A stretch of DNA of 64,000 bases from a candidate division FCPU426 bacterium (GTDB lineage Bacteria > Oederibacteriota > Muellerivitia > Muellerivitales > Muellerivitaceae): NCBI GenBank assembly GCA_030041545.1, contig JASHNQ010000015.1, positions 110,693-174,692 of the forward strand, written 5' to 3'. The notes under the pieces were generated by a model that was not told the DNA's origin, searched no databases, and worked only from the letters and a program-made list of their open reading frames with translations. Position numbers and translations under genes: made by a program. Positions 53,735-61,423 of this stretch are shown here, one piece after another; position 1 is the first letter of the stretch, and the number at the start of each line of letters is the position of its first letter.

Positions 53735-54640
53735 ATGGCGCCTCCAAAAACTTTTTACTTCCTCCTTTTCGCCCTTTTCCCCTTTTTAAGCGGCTGCTTC
53801 ATCAAGTCCCTGGCCGTCAACTCCGTGGCGGACGGGCTTTCCAGCCAAGGCGACACCTGGTCCTCGGACAACGACCCCGAGCTGGTCGGGGACGCGGTGC
53901 CCTTCAGCTTGAAGTTCATGGAATCCATCCTGGCGGCCACGCCCCGCCACGTGGGCCTTTTGACCACCCTGGCCCGCTCCTTCACCGAATACGGCTACGC
54001 CTATGTGCAATGCCCCGCCGAATATATCCAGGACGAAAACTACGAAAAGTTCAAGGAAATGAAAATGCGGGCCAAGAAGCTTTACGTCCGGGCGCGGGAT
54101 TACGGCCTGCGGGGTCTGGACGTGAGGCACGACCGTTTCTCCACCCAGTTGGCGGCTGACAGTCCCGGTGCGGTGGCCAAGGCCGGCAAGGATGACGTGG
54201 AGCTTCTTTACTGGACGGGCGTGGCTTGGCTGGCGGCCATTTCGGCGGACAAGAACGACATGGATCTCCTGGCGGAGCGCTCCGAGGCCGAAGCCCTCAT
54301 TTACCGGGCCTACGCGCTTAACCCGGATTACGACGACGGCTCCCTGCACGTCTTCCTCATTACTTACGAGGCCAGCCGGCCGGGCGGAAGCCTGGAAAAG
54401 GCCAAGGAACATTTTAAGCGGGCCCTGGAGCTCAACCTGGGGCAGAACGCTTCCACCTTCATCAATTACGCCGAGGCGGTGGATGAGAAGGAACAAAACA
54501 AGCAGGAATTCGAGGACATGCTGGGCAAGGCCCTAGCCGTGGACCCGGACAAGAAACCCGCCTGGCGCCTGGAGAACCTGATCGCCCAGAAGCGGGCCAA
54601 ATGGCTGTTGACCAAAGAGGATAGTTTGTTCGTGCAGTAA
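53735..54640 (+). CDS. TRAP-associated TPR lipoprotein (TatT)
   Basis: 301 residues. Signal with lipobox FLSGC places it as a lipoprotein. The rest is helical with TPR-like pairs: TPRHVGLLTTLARSFTEYGYAY, DDVELLYWTGVAWLAAISAD, AEALIYRAYALNPDYDDGSL and KEHFKRALELNLGQNASTFIN. It matches the TatT family first described with the Treponema pallidum TPAT system, where a TatT trimer holds several TatP binding proteins. TatP and the fused permease follow here in order, with a repeat element in the gap. It is periplasmic, anchored in a membrane by its lipid. Confidence 0.88.
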   Translation: MAPPKTFYFLLFALFPFLSGCFIKSLAVNSVADGLSSQGDTWSSDNDPELVGDAVPFSLKFMESILAATPRHVGLLTTLARSFTEYGYAYVQCPAEYIQDENYEKFKEMKMRAKKLYVRARDYGLRGLDVRHDRFSTQLAADSPGAVAKAGKDDVELLYWTGVAWLAAISADKNDMDLLAERSEAEALIYRAYALNPDYDDGSLHVFLITYEASRPGGSLEKAKEHFKRALELNLGQNASTFINYAEAVDEKEQNKQEFEDMLGKALAVDPDKKPAWRLENLIAQKRAKWLLTKEDSLFVQ

Positions 54641-54703
54641 GTCGGCTCGCGGCCCTTTGAGGGCCTTAGGGCTCTCAGCTTGTGGTAATGCTACAGTTTG
54701 AAC

Positions 54704-54815
54704 ATAGGATCACCCTCACCCTACCCTCTCCCGTCAAGGGAGAGGGTAAAATTCTAAAAATGGCCTATGTCTAGTACCCTCGCCCCTTGCGGGAGAGGGT
54801 GGGGTGAGGGGTGAC
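54704..54815. repeat. Family B repeat, copy 3
   Basis: CACCCTCACCCTACCCTCTC at the left and GAGAGGGTGGGGTGAGGGGTG at the right are inverted copies; inside are CTCTCCCGTCAAGGGAGAG and CCTCGCCCCTTGCGGGAG. It lies between tatT and tatP, ending about 28 bp before the tatP start. Confidence 0.8.
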
Positions 54816-54842
54816 TTTTAATTTTGAACTAAGGAGAATCCC

Positions 54843-55859
54843 GTGCTTTCATCGCTGAAGAAAATCATCATGGCCCTGGCCTTGCTGGTGGGCCCTACCG
54901 TTCACGCCCAGGATGCCTCCGTCACCCTGAAACTGGGCACCCTGGCCCCCGAGGGCACCGTTTGGGACAACATCATGCGGGACATGGGGGACCAGTGGAA
55001 GACCGCGGGCGTGAAGCTGGAAATCTACCCCGGCGGGGTCCTGGGCGACGAGCCGGACATCGTGACCAAGATGCTCATCGGCCAGATCCAGGTCGGGGTC
55101 TTGACCGTGGTGGGCCTGGCCCAGATCGACAAGGGCGTGCAGGCCCTTTCCATTCCCATGATGTACAAAAGCTACGCCGAGAGCGACTACGTGCGCAAGA
55201 AAATGCAGCCCCTGCTGGAGAAGCGCCTCCTGGCCAAGGGCTTCAAGGTCCTCAACTGGGGCGAAGCGGGTTGGGTGCGGTTTTTCGGCAAAACCCCCAT
55301 CCTCACGCCCGACGACTTGAAGAAAGCCAAGTTCTTCGTATGGGGCAACGACACGGACACCCTGAACATCTGGAAATCGGCGGGTTACTCCCCCATCCCC
55401 CTGGCCGCCACCGACATCCTGCCCAATTTGCAGACGGGCTTGATCAACTCATTCGACAGCACGCCCATCTCGGCCCTTTCCTTCCAATGGTTCGCCCTGG
55501 CCCCTAACATGACCACCCTCAAGTGGGCTCCCCTGGTGGGGGCCACCATCATCACCACCAAGGCCTGGGCCAAGATCCCCGAAGCCGCCCGGCCCGCGGT
55601 CCTGGAGGCCGCGGCCAAGGCCGGGGTTCGCTTCAGGGACGAGGTTCGCGCCGGGGAAGACGCGGCCATCGAAACCATGAAGAAGCATGGGTTGAAGGTT
55701 TACGACACCACCCCCGAGCAATACGACGAGTGGGAAAAACTCTTCACCAGTGTCTATCCCCAAATCTCCGGCACGGTGGTTCCCCAGGATATGATGGACA
55801 TGGCCATCCAGTACCGGGACGAGTACCGCGCCGCCCATAAGGAACCCGCGCCGCAATAA
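54843..55859 (+). CDS. TRAP transporter substrate-binding protein (DctP/TatP type)
   Basis: 338 residues from the GTG at 54843 (AAGGAG six bases upstream). Signal peptide to PTVHAQD. The DctP fold is visible: LKLGTLAPEGTVWDNIMRDM, the long hinge helix, RKKMQPLLEKRLLAKGFKVL, GWVRFFGKTPILTPDDLKKA and the GLINSFDSTPISAL segment. The usual carboxylate-binding Arg (in classic DctP R-x-x-x-x-x near the LKGLK-x-R motif) is not evident, in line with TatP proteins that bind other, possibly hydrophobic, ligands. It delivers solute from the periplasm to the TatQM permease encoded next. Confidence 0.93.
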   Translation: MLSSLKKIIMALALLVGPTVHAQDASVTLKLGTLAPEGTVWDNIMRDMGDQWKTAGVKLEIYPGGVLGDEPDIVTKMLIGQIQVGVLTVVGLAQIDKGVQALSIPMMYKSYAESDYVRKKMQPLLEKRLLAKGFKVLNWGEAGWVRFFGKTPILTPDDLKKAKFFVWGNDTDTLNIWKSAGYSPIPLAATDILPNLQTGLINSFDSTPISALSFQWFALAPNMTTLKWAPLVGATIITTKAWAKIPEAARPAVLEAAAKAGVRFRDEVRAGEDAAIETMKKHGLKVYDTTPEQYDEWEKLFTSVYPQISGTVVPQDMMDMAIQYRDEYRAAHKEPAPQ

Positions 55860-55930
55860 CTAAAGGCGGTTCACAGTTAACAGGTGACAGCTCTCAGGAA
55901 CGTCAAAAATCGCAATGAAAATACTTTTAA

Positions 55931-58294
55931 ATGCCTCCTAAAAAAAGCCCCCAAAGAAAAAAACCGGCCCCGAAGAAGGCCGGAGGCAAAAAACATTCCG
56001 CCGTCCTGAAAGCCTCCCCGCCTGTGGATGTCCTCCAGCCGCCGCCCGTGGAAACCCCCAAGCCCCAACCGGCGCCCGAAACGGCGAGCCCTGTTGAATC
56101 CGGAACGGTGAGCCACGTCGAATCCACCGAGCCGTCCATGGCCGTGGAAGGCCACCCCGGCGAGCCGGGAATGGTGAGCTACGTCGAATCCACCCAGCCC
56201 GCCTTCTGGCATGCCCCTGAAAACCTCCTTTTGACCTTCTTCTTCGCCGTGATGATGGTCCTGCCGCTCCTGGACATCCTGGCGCGCAAGCTGCACCCCC
56301 TTTTCGCCTGGTTCCCGCCCATCCTGGTGCCGGGATCGCTCAACCTGGTCCAGCACACCGTCCTGGCCATCATGATGTTCGGAGGCGCCATCGCGGCGCG
56401 CGAGGGCAAGCTGCTTCAGTTGGCCACCACCGCGAGCCTCATCCCCCCGCGCTTTAAGGCCGCGGCCCATATCGCGACCGCCGGCCTGGGCGCCGCCATC
56501 ACCCTTTACCTGGTGAAGGCCGGCTGGAATTTCGTCCTCATTGAAAAGGGCGTGGGCTCCATCATCGCCCTGGGAATCCCCGAATGGGTTTTCCTCCTCT
56601 TCCTGCCCGTGGGGTTTTCCATCATCCTGCTTCGGATGATCTGGCGCTCCTCGGACAAATGGAATGAAAGGCTTATCACGCTCTTGGTCGCGGGCTGGCT
56701 GGCCTACCTGGCGCCCATGATCCACAACCCCTCCTGGACCTTCCTTTACTGCTGCTTCGGGCTTCTCATGGTGGCGGTCATTTTCGGCATGCCGGTCTTC
56801 CTGGTCCTGGGCGGCGCGGCCCTGGTCTTTTTATGGAACTCGGACACGCCCATCGACTCCATCCCGGCCGAAACCTACCGCATGGTGGTCTCCCCCACCA
56901 TCCCCACCATCCCACTCTTCACCCTGACCGGCTATTTTTTGGCCGAGGGCGGCGCTTCCCAGAGGCTTTTGCGGGTCTTCGAGGCCTTTTTCGGCTCTCT
57001 CAAGGGCGGCCCGGCCATCGTGACGGCCTGCGTCTGCGCCTTTTTCACGGCCTTCACGGGCGGCTCGGGAGTCACCATCCTGGCCTTGGGTGGGCTCCTC
57101 ATGCCCATCCTGCTGGCTGAAAAATACAAGGAACGGGACGCTTTAGGCCTTTTGACCTCGGCGGGGTCGCTCGGCATGCTTTTTCCCCCCAGCCTGCCCG
57201 TCATCCTCTACGGCGTGGTGGCGGGGACCTCGATCAAGGACCTTTTCCTGGGCGGTTTCATGCCCGGCATGATCCTGCTTTTCTTGACCGCCCTCTGGGG
57301 CATCCTGAAGGCCTCCAAGGAAAACCTGGAGAAATATTCCATCCTGCGGGCCCTCAAGCTGTGGCTTTGCATCGGGCCCCTGACCCTCGCCTTTTTGGCC
57401 GTCCTGGCTTATTTCGGTTGGAAGGAATTCGCCCCGCTGGCCTGGTCCCTGCTCTCGGCGGTGGGCGGCATCAAGCCCGACTCGGCGGGCGTGGGCGCCA
57501 TTACCTTCGTGCAGGTGTCCCGCCTGGTTTTCGTGCTGGCCCTGTGCGGGAACCTTTTTTCACCCTTCAAGAAATGGCTCTTGGACAAATTGAGCCGGAA
57601 ACTGGAGGTCGAGAAGGAGGTGAACGAGGCCCTGGAAGCCGCCTGGGACGCCAAATGGGAACTGGCCCTCCCGTTCGTGGTTTTTTTCTTCCTTTTCGTC
57701 ATCAAGGTGACCTTGGTGGAATCGGCCGCCCTGACCGCCCTTTACGCCTTCCTCGTGGAGGTCGTCTTTTACCGCAAGATGAGGCTAAACGACGTTCCCA
57801 AGGTCATCACCGAATGCGGCATCCTGGTGGGCGGCGTTCTTTTGATCCTGGGCGTTTCCCTGGGCTTCACCAACGACATGGTGGACGCCCAGATCCCGGC
57901 CCAGCTGGCGGCCTGGGTGCACAATACCGTGCATTCCCAATGGGTTTTCCTCTTGATGGTGAACTTCATGCTGATCGTGGTGGGGAGCTTGCTGGAAATC
58001 TTCGCGGCCATCGTGGTGGTGGTGCCGCTCTTGATGCCCATGTCCGACGCCTTTGGCGTGGACCGGGTGCACATGGGCATCATCTTTTTGGCCAATATGG
58101 AACTGGGTTTCATCGCCCCGCCCCTGGGGCTCAACCTCTTCCTTTCTTCTTATCGTTTCAAAAAGACCATGACCGAAGTCTACATCGCCGTGCTTCCCAT
58201 GTACCTGATCCTGCACGCCATGGTTTTCGCCATCACCTACATTCCCTTCCTGACCACCTGGCTTCCCCAGTGGGTCGCCGGTCACGGTTGGTAG
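55931..58294 (+). CDS. Fused TRAP transporter permease (DctQ-DctM, TatQM)
   Basis: 787 residues. A Lys/Pro-rich hydrophilic N-terminus (KKSPQRKKPAPKKAGGKK) of about 90 residues with a duplicated V-S-x-V-E-S-T-x-P unit is followed by four helices of the small DctQ-type subunit (residues about 95-260) and the large DctM-type subunit with GSGVTILALGGLLMPILLAEKY and late LANMELGFIAPPLGLNLFLSSY. Sodium- or proton-driven uptake. There is an extra Lys/Glu-rich loop near residue 560 (LDKLSRKLEVEKEVNEALE). The N-terminal extension is not part of the transporter fold. Weak RBS. Confidence 0.93.
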   Translation: MPPKKSPQRKKPAPKKAGGKKHSAVLKASPPVDVLQPPPVETPKPQPAPETASPVESGTVSHVESTEPSMAVEGHPGEPGMVSYVESTQPAFWHAPENLLLTFFFAVMMVLPLLDILARKLHPLFAWFPPILVPGSLNLVQHTVLAIMMFGGAIAAREGKLLQLATTASLIPPRFKAAAHIATAGLGAAITLYLVKAGWNFVLIEKGVGSIIALGIPEWVFLLFLPVGFSIILLRMIWRSSDKWNERLITLLVAGWLAYLAPMIHNPSWTFLYCCFGLLMVAVIFGMPVFLVLGGAALVFLWNSDTPIDSIPAETYRMVVSPTIPTIPLFTLTGYFLAEGGASQRLLRVFEAFFGSLKGGPAIVTACVCAFFTAFTGGSGVTILALGGLLMPILLAEKYKERDALGLLTSAGSLGMLFPPSLPVILYGVVAGTSIKDLFLGGFMPGMILLFLTALWGILKASKENLEKYSILRALKLWLCIGPLTLAFLAVLAYFGWKEFAPLAWSLLSAVGGIKPDSAGVGAITFVQVSRLVFVLALCGNLFSPFKKWLLDKLSRKLEVEKEVNEALEAAWDAKWELALPFVVFFFLFVIKVTLVESAALTALYAFLVEVVFYRKMRLNDVPKVITECGILVGGVLLILGVSLGFTNDMVDAQIPAQLAAWVHNTVHSQWVFLLMVNFMLIVVGSLLEIFAAIVVVVPLLMPMSDAFGVDRVHMGIIFLANMELGFIAPPLGLNLFLSSYRFKKTMTEVYIAVLPMYLILHAMVFAITYIPFLTTWLPQWVAGHGW

Positions 58295-58377
58295 GCCGGA
58301 GTCATTGGTTCCAAACTAAAATCCATAGACCTTGTCCCCCTCCGTTGTTTTGTGATGGCTAATAATTAGGCTGTCTT

Positions 58378-58386
58378 TGTTATAAT
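58378..58386 (+). promoter_or_regulatory. Extended -10 promoter before the nucleotidyltransferase gene
   Basis: TGTTATAAT: a perfect TATAAT with an upstream TG at the extended -10 position, 25 bp before the ATG at 58411, with GGGAG seven bases before that ATG. No good -35 is visible. Confidence 0.55.
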
Positions 58387-58410
58387 CCCTTTATCCAAGG
58401 GAGCTTCGGG

Positions 58411-58701
58411 ATGAAACCTTCCAAGAAAATCCTCCAACAACTCACCCAAGCCATCGTGGACTTGGTCCACCCCAAGCGCATCATCCTCTTCGGTTCCGCC
58501 GCCCGGGGCGGCATGGGCAAGCACAGCGACCTGGGCATCCTGGTCATCATGCCCAATGGCGTCCACCGAAGCCGCACCTACGATAAGGTTTATCTTGGCC
58601 CCCCCGATTTCGATTTCGCCACCGACCTTGTGATCATCACGGAAGATGCCATTCGCCAGCACGGCTCAAACCCCTATATGGTGATTCATTACGCTTTATG
58701 A
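58411..58701 (+). CDS. MNT-type nucleotidyltransferase-domain protein with altered active site
   Basis: 96 residues. The fold begins with PKRIILFGSAARGGMGKHSDLGILVIMP. This is the G-S-x(10)-D-x-D motif, but the second Asp of D-x-D is Gly (DLG), so one metal ligand is missing, and the third acidic strand is probably DFATDLVII. MNT proteins usually pair with a HEPN protein as antitoxin or enzyme; no HEPN gene is near. The stop overlaps the next ATG by 4 bp. It may be a binding-only or decaying protein. The start at 58411 has GGGAG upstream. Confidence 0.8.
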   Translation: MKPSKKILQQLTQAIVDLVHPKRIILFGSAARGGMGKHSDLGILVIMPNGVHRSRTYDKVYLGPPDFDFATDLVIITEDAIRQHGSNPYMVIHYAL

Positions 58702-59444
58702 GAAAATTTTTTGCCGCGGGGTTTTTGTTGGCTTTCGGCGCTTGTCCCTTGTGGGCCCAGGTGGGCGCGGCATCATCGGGGCCGGGGGGGCTCGAGCTGG
58801 AGATCGGGGGGCTATCAGGCTGTACGGCCAGTCTCAACGCCTCCTTGCAATTCAACGGGGGTTTCGGGGGCGAGGGGTTCGTGGGCTTCCGCCTCGCGAA
58901 GGACCTTTTCTTCGGGGTGGTCAGTGGTTATGACAGCTATCCCTTCCGGAACAATGTACCCGGCTCCTTTGACCAGGGCTTGGAGGCCGGGGGCTGGACA
59001 CCCGCCCAGATCGCCATGCTCAACGTGAGCATGGGCGGGAACCTCCAGTACGTGCCCCTCATGGCGGAGGTCAAGTGTGTTTTTTACCACGGCTCTTTCC
59101 AGCCCTATGGGCTTCTGGGTTTCGGGGTGACTTTTAACCGATGCGCCCCTACGATCACCCTGAGCTATAACGGGGTAACCGTCATCGCCTCGGGAACCGC
59201 CAGTGAAACGGACTTATTGCTGGCCCCGGGGTTGGGCGTGAAGTACCAACTGGATGAAAAGATAGATTTCTTCGTCCAGTTCCGGCTGGACCTAGACTTC
59301 ACCTCCAGCAGCAATTCCGACATCGGTACTTTCACATTCACCTCCAACGGCACGTCCTACAGCACCACGGCGCCTACGAGCCTGACGGGAGACAGCCCGA
59401 CGGTCTTTATCCCTTTCGAGGCCGGCCTGGATTTCAATTTGTAG
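58698..59444 (+). CDS. Outer-membrane beta-barrel protein (OmpA/OprF-barrel-like)
   Basis: 248 residues with a signal peptide to CPLWAQ. Alternating strands with Gly and aromatic residues (GGFGGEGFVGFRLAKDLFFG, LMAEVKCVFYHGSFQPYGLL, APGLGVKYQLDEKIDFFVQF) and a C-terminal FEAGLDFNL ending in an aromatic-x-hydrophobic pattern point to an eight-stranded barrel. No peptidoglycan-binding domain follows. The ATG overlaps the nucleotidyltransferase stop (ATGA). The mature N-terminus is Gly/Ser-rich. Role unknown; likely a small surface barrel. Confidence 0.75.
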   Translation: MRKFFAAGFLLAFGACPLWAQVGAASSGPGGLELEIGGLSGCTASLNASLQFNGGFGGEGFVGFRLAKDLFFGVVSGYDSYPFRNNVPGSFDQGLEAGGWTPAQIAMLNVSMGGNLQYVPLMAEVKCVFYHGSFQPYGLLGFGVTFNRCAPTITLSYNGVTVIASGTASETDLLLAPGLGVKYQLDEKIDFFVQFRLDLDFTSSSNSDIGTFTFTSNGTSYSTTAPTSLTGDSPTVFIPFEAGLDFNL

Positions 59445-59552
59445 CCCGCCCGGGCCAAAGTCCCTTCCCGCCGTTCCGCGAAAAGTTGCAAAATGATGCG
59501 GAAACCCTTAAAAATCGCATATCCGAAAACCCCGAAAAATGGCTGCTTTCAG

Positions 59553-60620
59553 AGAGGGTCGCAAACAAAGGGGTCACAAACAAAGGGGTCAGGCCACCAC
59601 AATCTATTTTTCAATCTTTTGGGCCAAATCTTTATCCCTTTTTATTCGCTCCTTGATCCCGACCCACCGGTTTCCCACCGCTGTTGCCCCTATCCCCATC
59701 CTCTTGCCGATTTCTTTTAAGCTCAACCCCGATTCCCTTTTCAGGAGATAAATCAATACATCCCGGGCCTCCGATTTCCTCTTCCAAGCTCGCAGCAACT
59801 CCTCCGGTTTTTCCCCGTAGGCCTTCGCTACTTTGTTGATGATTTTTTCAGGTTCCCGCTTTATCACCTGTTTTTGGTATTTCGGAACATCCAACTGCTT
59901 ATGCCTCTGCCCCACTTCATGCACACGCTCTAAAAACTCCCGTCCACCCAGGTATACCCTCGAAAACAGGTTGTCCCAAGGGGACTCTTTCTTCCCCATC
60001 CCCTCTTCCACAAAGTCCCGGTAAGCCTTTTGGGCCCTTCTTCTCTCTTTCCCGAACTGCCCCAAGATCCAATCCACTTCCAGCCATGCTTCCGGTTTTT
60101 CCAGGCCGGCGGTGGCCCGATAACTGCTCCATTTCCATTCCCTAGGATGCTTGACCATATGGGCCCTCACAGGGTTCAAGACCACATACCGGCATAGCTC
60201 CTTCAGGTAGCTTTCCTTTTCCACCACCAAGGCCTTATAGCGACCTTGGAAAAGGTGGCCCACCCGATGGTTTTTCTTATTAAATTTTTGGGTATAGACG
60301 CCATTGAAGTGTTTCATGGCCAAAGACAGGTTGGCTGCCGGGGTTTCCAGCAACAAATGATAGTGGTTGTCCATCAAGACCCAAGCATGGCATATCACCC
60401 CGTTTTCCCGCGCCATTTCCCCCAAAAGGCGCACGAACATCCAACGGTTCGAGTCATCCGCCACGATCTTCCGCCGCTCGTTCCCACGCGATGTCACATG
60501 GTAAACAGCGCCTTCATAATGAATCCGTTTGGGCCTTGGCATGAAATCATTTTAGGGAATCCACCATTTATGTAAAGTGGATTATGGTGGCCTGACCCCT
60601 ATGCGTGACCCCTATGCGTG
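59553..60620. mobile_element. RAYT element with GGGGTCA ends
   Basis: The left end carries a 15-bp tandem CAAACAAAGGGGTCA (three partial copies, 59558-59592); the right end carries TGACCCCTATGCG twice (60593-60618) after GTGGCCTGACCCC. The ends are inverted to each other and flank a Y1 transposase gene. A hairpin AATCCAC/GTGGATT lies just inside the right end. Confidence 0.8.
59604..60542 (-). CDS. REP-associated Y1 transposase (RAYT, IS200/IS605 superfamily)
   Basis: 312 residues. N-terminal MPRPKRIHYEGAVYHVTSRG, HUH motif in MDNHYHLLLETP, and catalytic Tyr in ESYLKELCRYVVLNPVRAH. The C-terminal third has a helix-turn-helix-like part (SLKEIGKRMGIGATAVGNRW). It nicks and joins single-stranded DNA at REP-type hairpins. 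It looks intact and is flanked by inverted GGGGTCA ends. It sits between the barrel gene and a DUF433 antitoxin gene. Deletion forms and fragments of related copies are at 61171-61401 and 63430-63790, so the family has been active in this region. Confidence 0.93.
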   Translation of the reverse strand: MPRPKRIHYEGAVYHVTSRGNERRKIVADDSNRWMFVRLLGEMARENGVICHAWVLMDNHYHLLLETPAANLSLAMKHFNGVYTQKFNKKNHRVGHLFQGRYKALVVEKESYLKELCRYVVLNPVRAHMVKHPREWKWSSYRATAGLEKPEAWLEVDWILGQFGKERRRAQKAYRDFVEEGMGKKESPWDNLFSRVYLGGREFLERVHEVGQRHKQLDVPKYQKQVIKREPEKIINKVAKAYGEKPEELLRAWKRKSEARDVLIYLLKRESGLSLKEIGKRMGIGATAVGNRWVGIKERIKRDKDLAQKIEK

Positions 60621-60768
60621 GAGGAAGGCGGCTGGCCGTGGGAGAAGAAGGAACCGAAACTTGACTTGAGCGAGTGGGAAGGTCAGGGTTTTGGGGCAAG
60701 TCGGGTAATGAAAACAACCCGTTTATGGCAAGGAATAAAAATGGTATCTTAATGGAAGAGGTGACAAG

Positions 60769-61005
60769 ATGAATCCATTACTTGAGAGAATCACGATCAA
60801 TCCTGAAGTGTGCTTCGGGAAGCCCTGCATCCGTGGGACGCGGATATGGGTTTCCCTAATTTTGGATTTTCTGGCGAACGGGGCTACTGAGGAGCGTGTT
60901 CTGAAGGAGTATCCCACCTTGAAACCCGAAGACATCAGGGCGGCTATCGCCTATGGCGCGGAGATGTCGCGGGATCGTTACGTCGAAGTGCCCCTGACCA
61001 AGTGA
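60769..61005 (+). CDS. DUF433 antitoxin (VapB45-like)
   Basis: 78 residues from the ATG at 60769. The DUF433 pattern is plain: ITINPEVCFGKPCIRGTRIW, then LILDFLANGATEERVLKEYP and LKPEDIRAAIAYGAEM, a winged helix that binds DNA and neutralises a PIN-like DUF5615 toxin. The toxin gene begins in the overlapping GTGA at its stop but is truncated, leaving an orphan antitoxin. The right end of the RAYT element lies about 150 bp upstream. Confidence 0.92.
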   Translation: MNPLLERITINPEVCFGKPCIRGTRIWVSLILDFLANGATEERVLKEYPTLKPEDIRAAIAYGAEMSRDRYVEVPLTK

Positions 61006-61103
61006 AATTCAAGCTCGACGAGAACCTTGGGACAAGGTTACAGGAATTGTTCCGGGAATACGGCCACGACGGAAAATTCTCTCCCCAGCAAGGGAGAAAA
61101 TAG
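61002..61103 (+). pseudogene. Truncated DUF5615 PIN-like toxin
   Basis: GTG at 61002 overlaps the antitoxin stop (GTGA). The first 23 residues, VKFKLDENLGTRLQELFREY then GHD, match the start of DUF5615 nuclease toxins, including the first catalytic Asp (LDEN). The frame then changes to unrelated residues and stops at 61101; the usual protein is about 110 residues. The break point is followed by TTCTCTCCCCAGCAAGGGAG, which looks like a family B repeat fragment. Confidence 0.8.
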
Positions 61104-61170
61104 AGAGGCGGACCGGCGCCGACTGCCTGAGAGAAAAATAAAAATTTACGGGTTGATTGCCGCGGAGAAA

Positions 61171-61401
61171 AAGGGTCAGGCTTCAAGATTATACTTTTTG
61201 AGTTTTTGGGCACCCGCCCCGTCTTGCTTCAGCCGGTCCACCGCGATCTTCCGCCGTTCATTCCCACGGGAGGTCACGTGGTACACCGCGCCTTCATAAT
61301 GGATTCGCTTGGGTCGAGGCATGGGGGCAGTTTATCGGCATCCAATCGCTTGTAAAGTATAATCTAGTGGCCTGACCCCTACTTTCATGACCCCTACTTT
61401 T
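61171..61401. mobile_element. Internally deleted RAYT derivative
   Basis: Left end AGGGTCAGGCTTCAAGAT, right end GTGGCCTGACCCCTACTTT followed by a second TGACCCCTACTTT. Between them only the two extremes of a transposase gene remain. About 230 bp long; it could move only with a RAYT supplied elsewhere. Confidence 0.8.
61176..61322 (-). pseudogene. 48-residue in-frame remnant of a RAYT gene
   Basis: The first 29 residues (MPRPKRIHYEGAVYHVTSRG...RRKIAVD) are the transposase N-terminus, joined in frame to 19 residues of the C-terminus (RLKQDGAGAQKLKKYNLEA). HUH and Tyr motifs are deleted. The tail matches the fragment at 63430, not the intact copy at 59604, so it derives from a second RAYT subfamily. 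Confidence 0.8.
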
Positions 61402-61423
61402 CTTCCCAATTTCGGAGGTGAAT

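Noticed and set aside
60618..60752. A 44-codon open frame (GGWPWEKKEPKLDLSEWEGQ) between RAYT and the DUF433 gene
   Set aside because: It could be the tail of an antitoxin cut by the RAYT element, but no start, RBS or recognisable family supports it.
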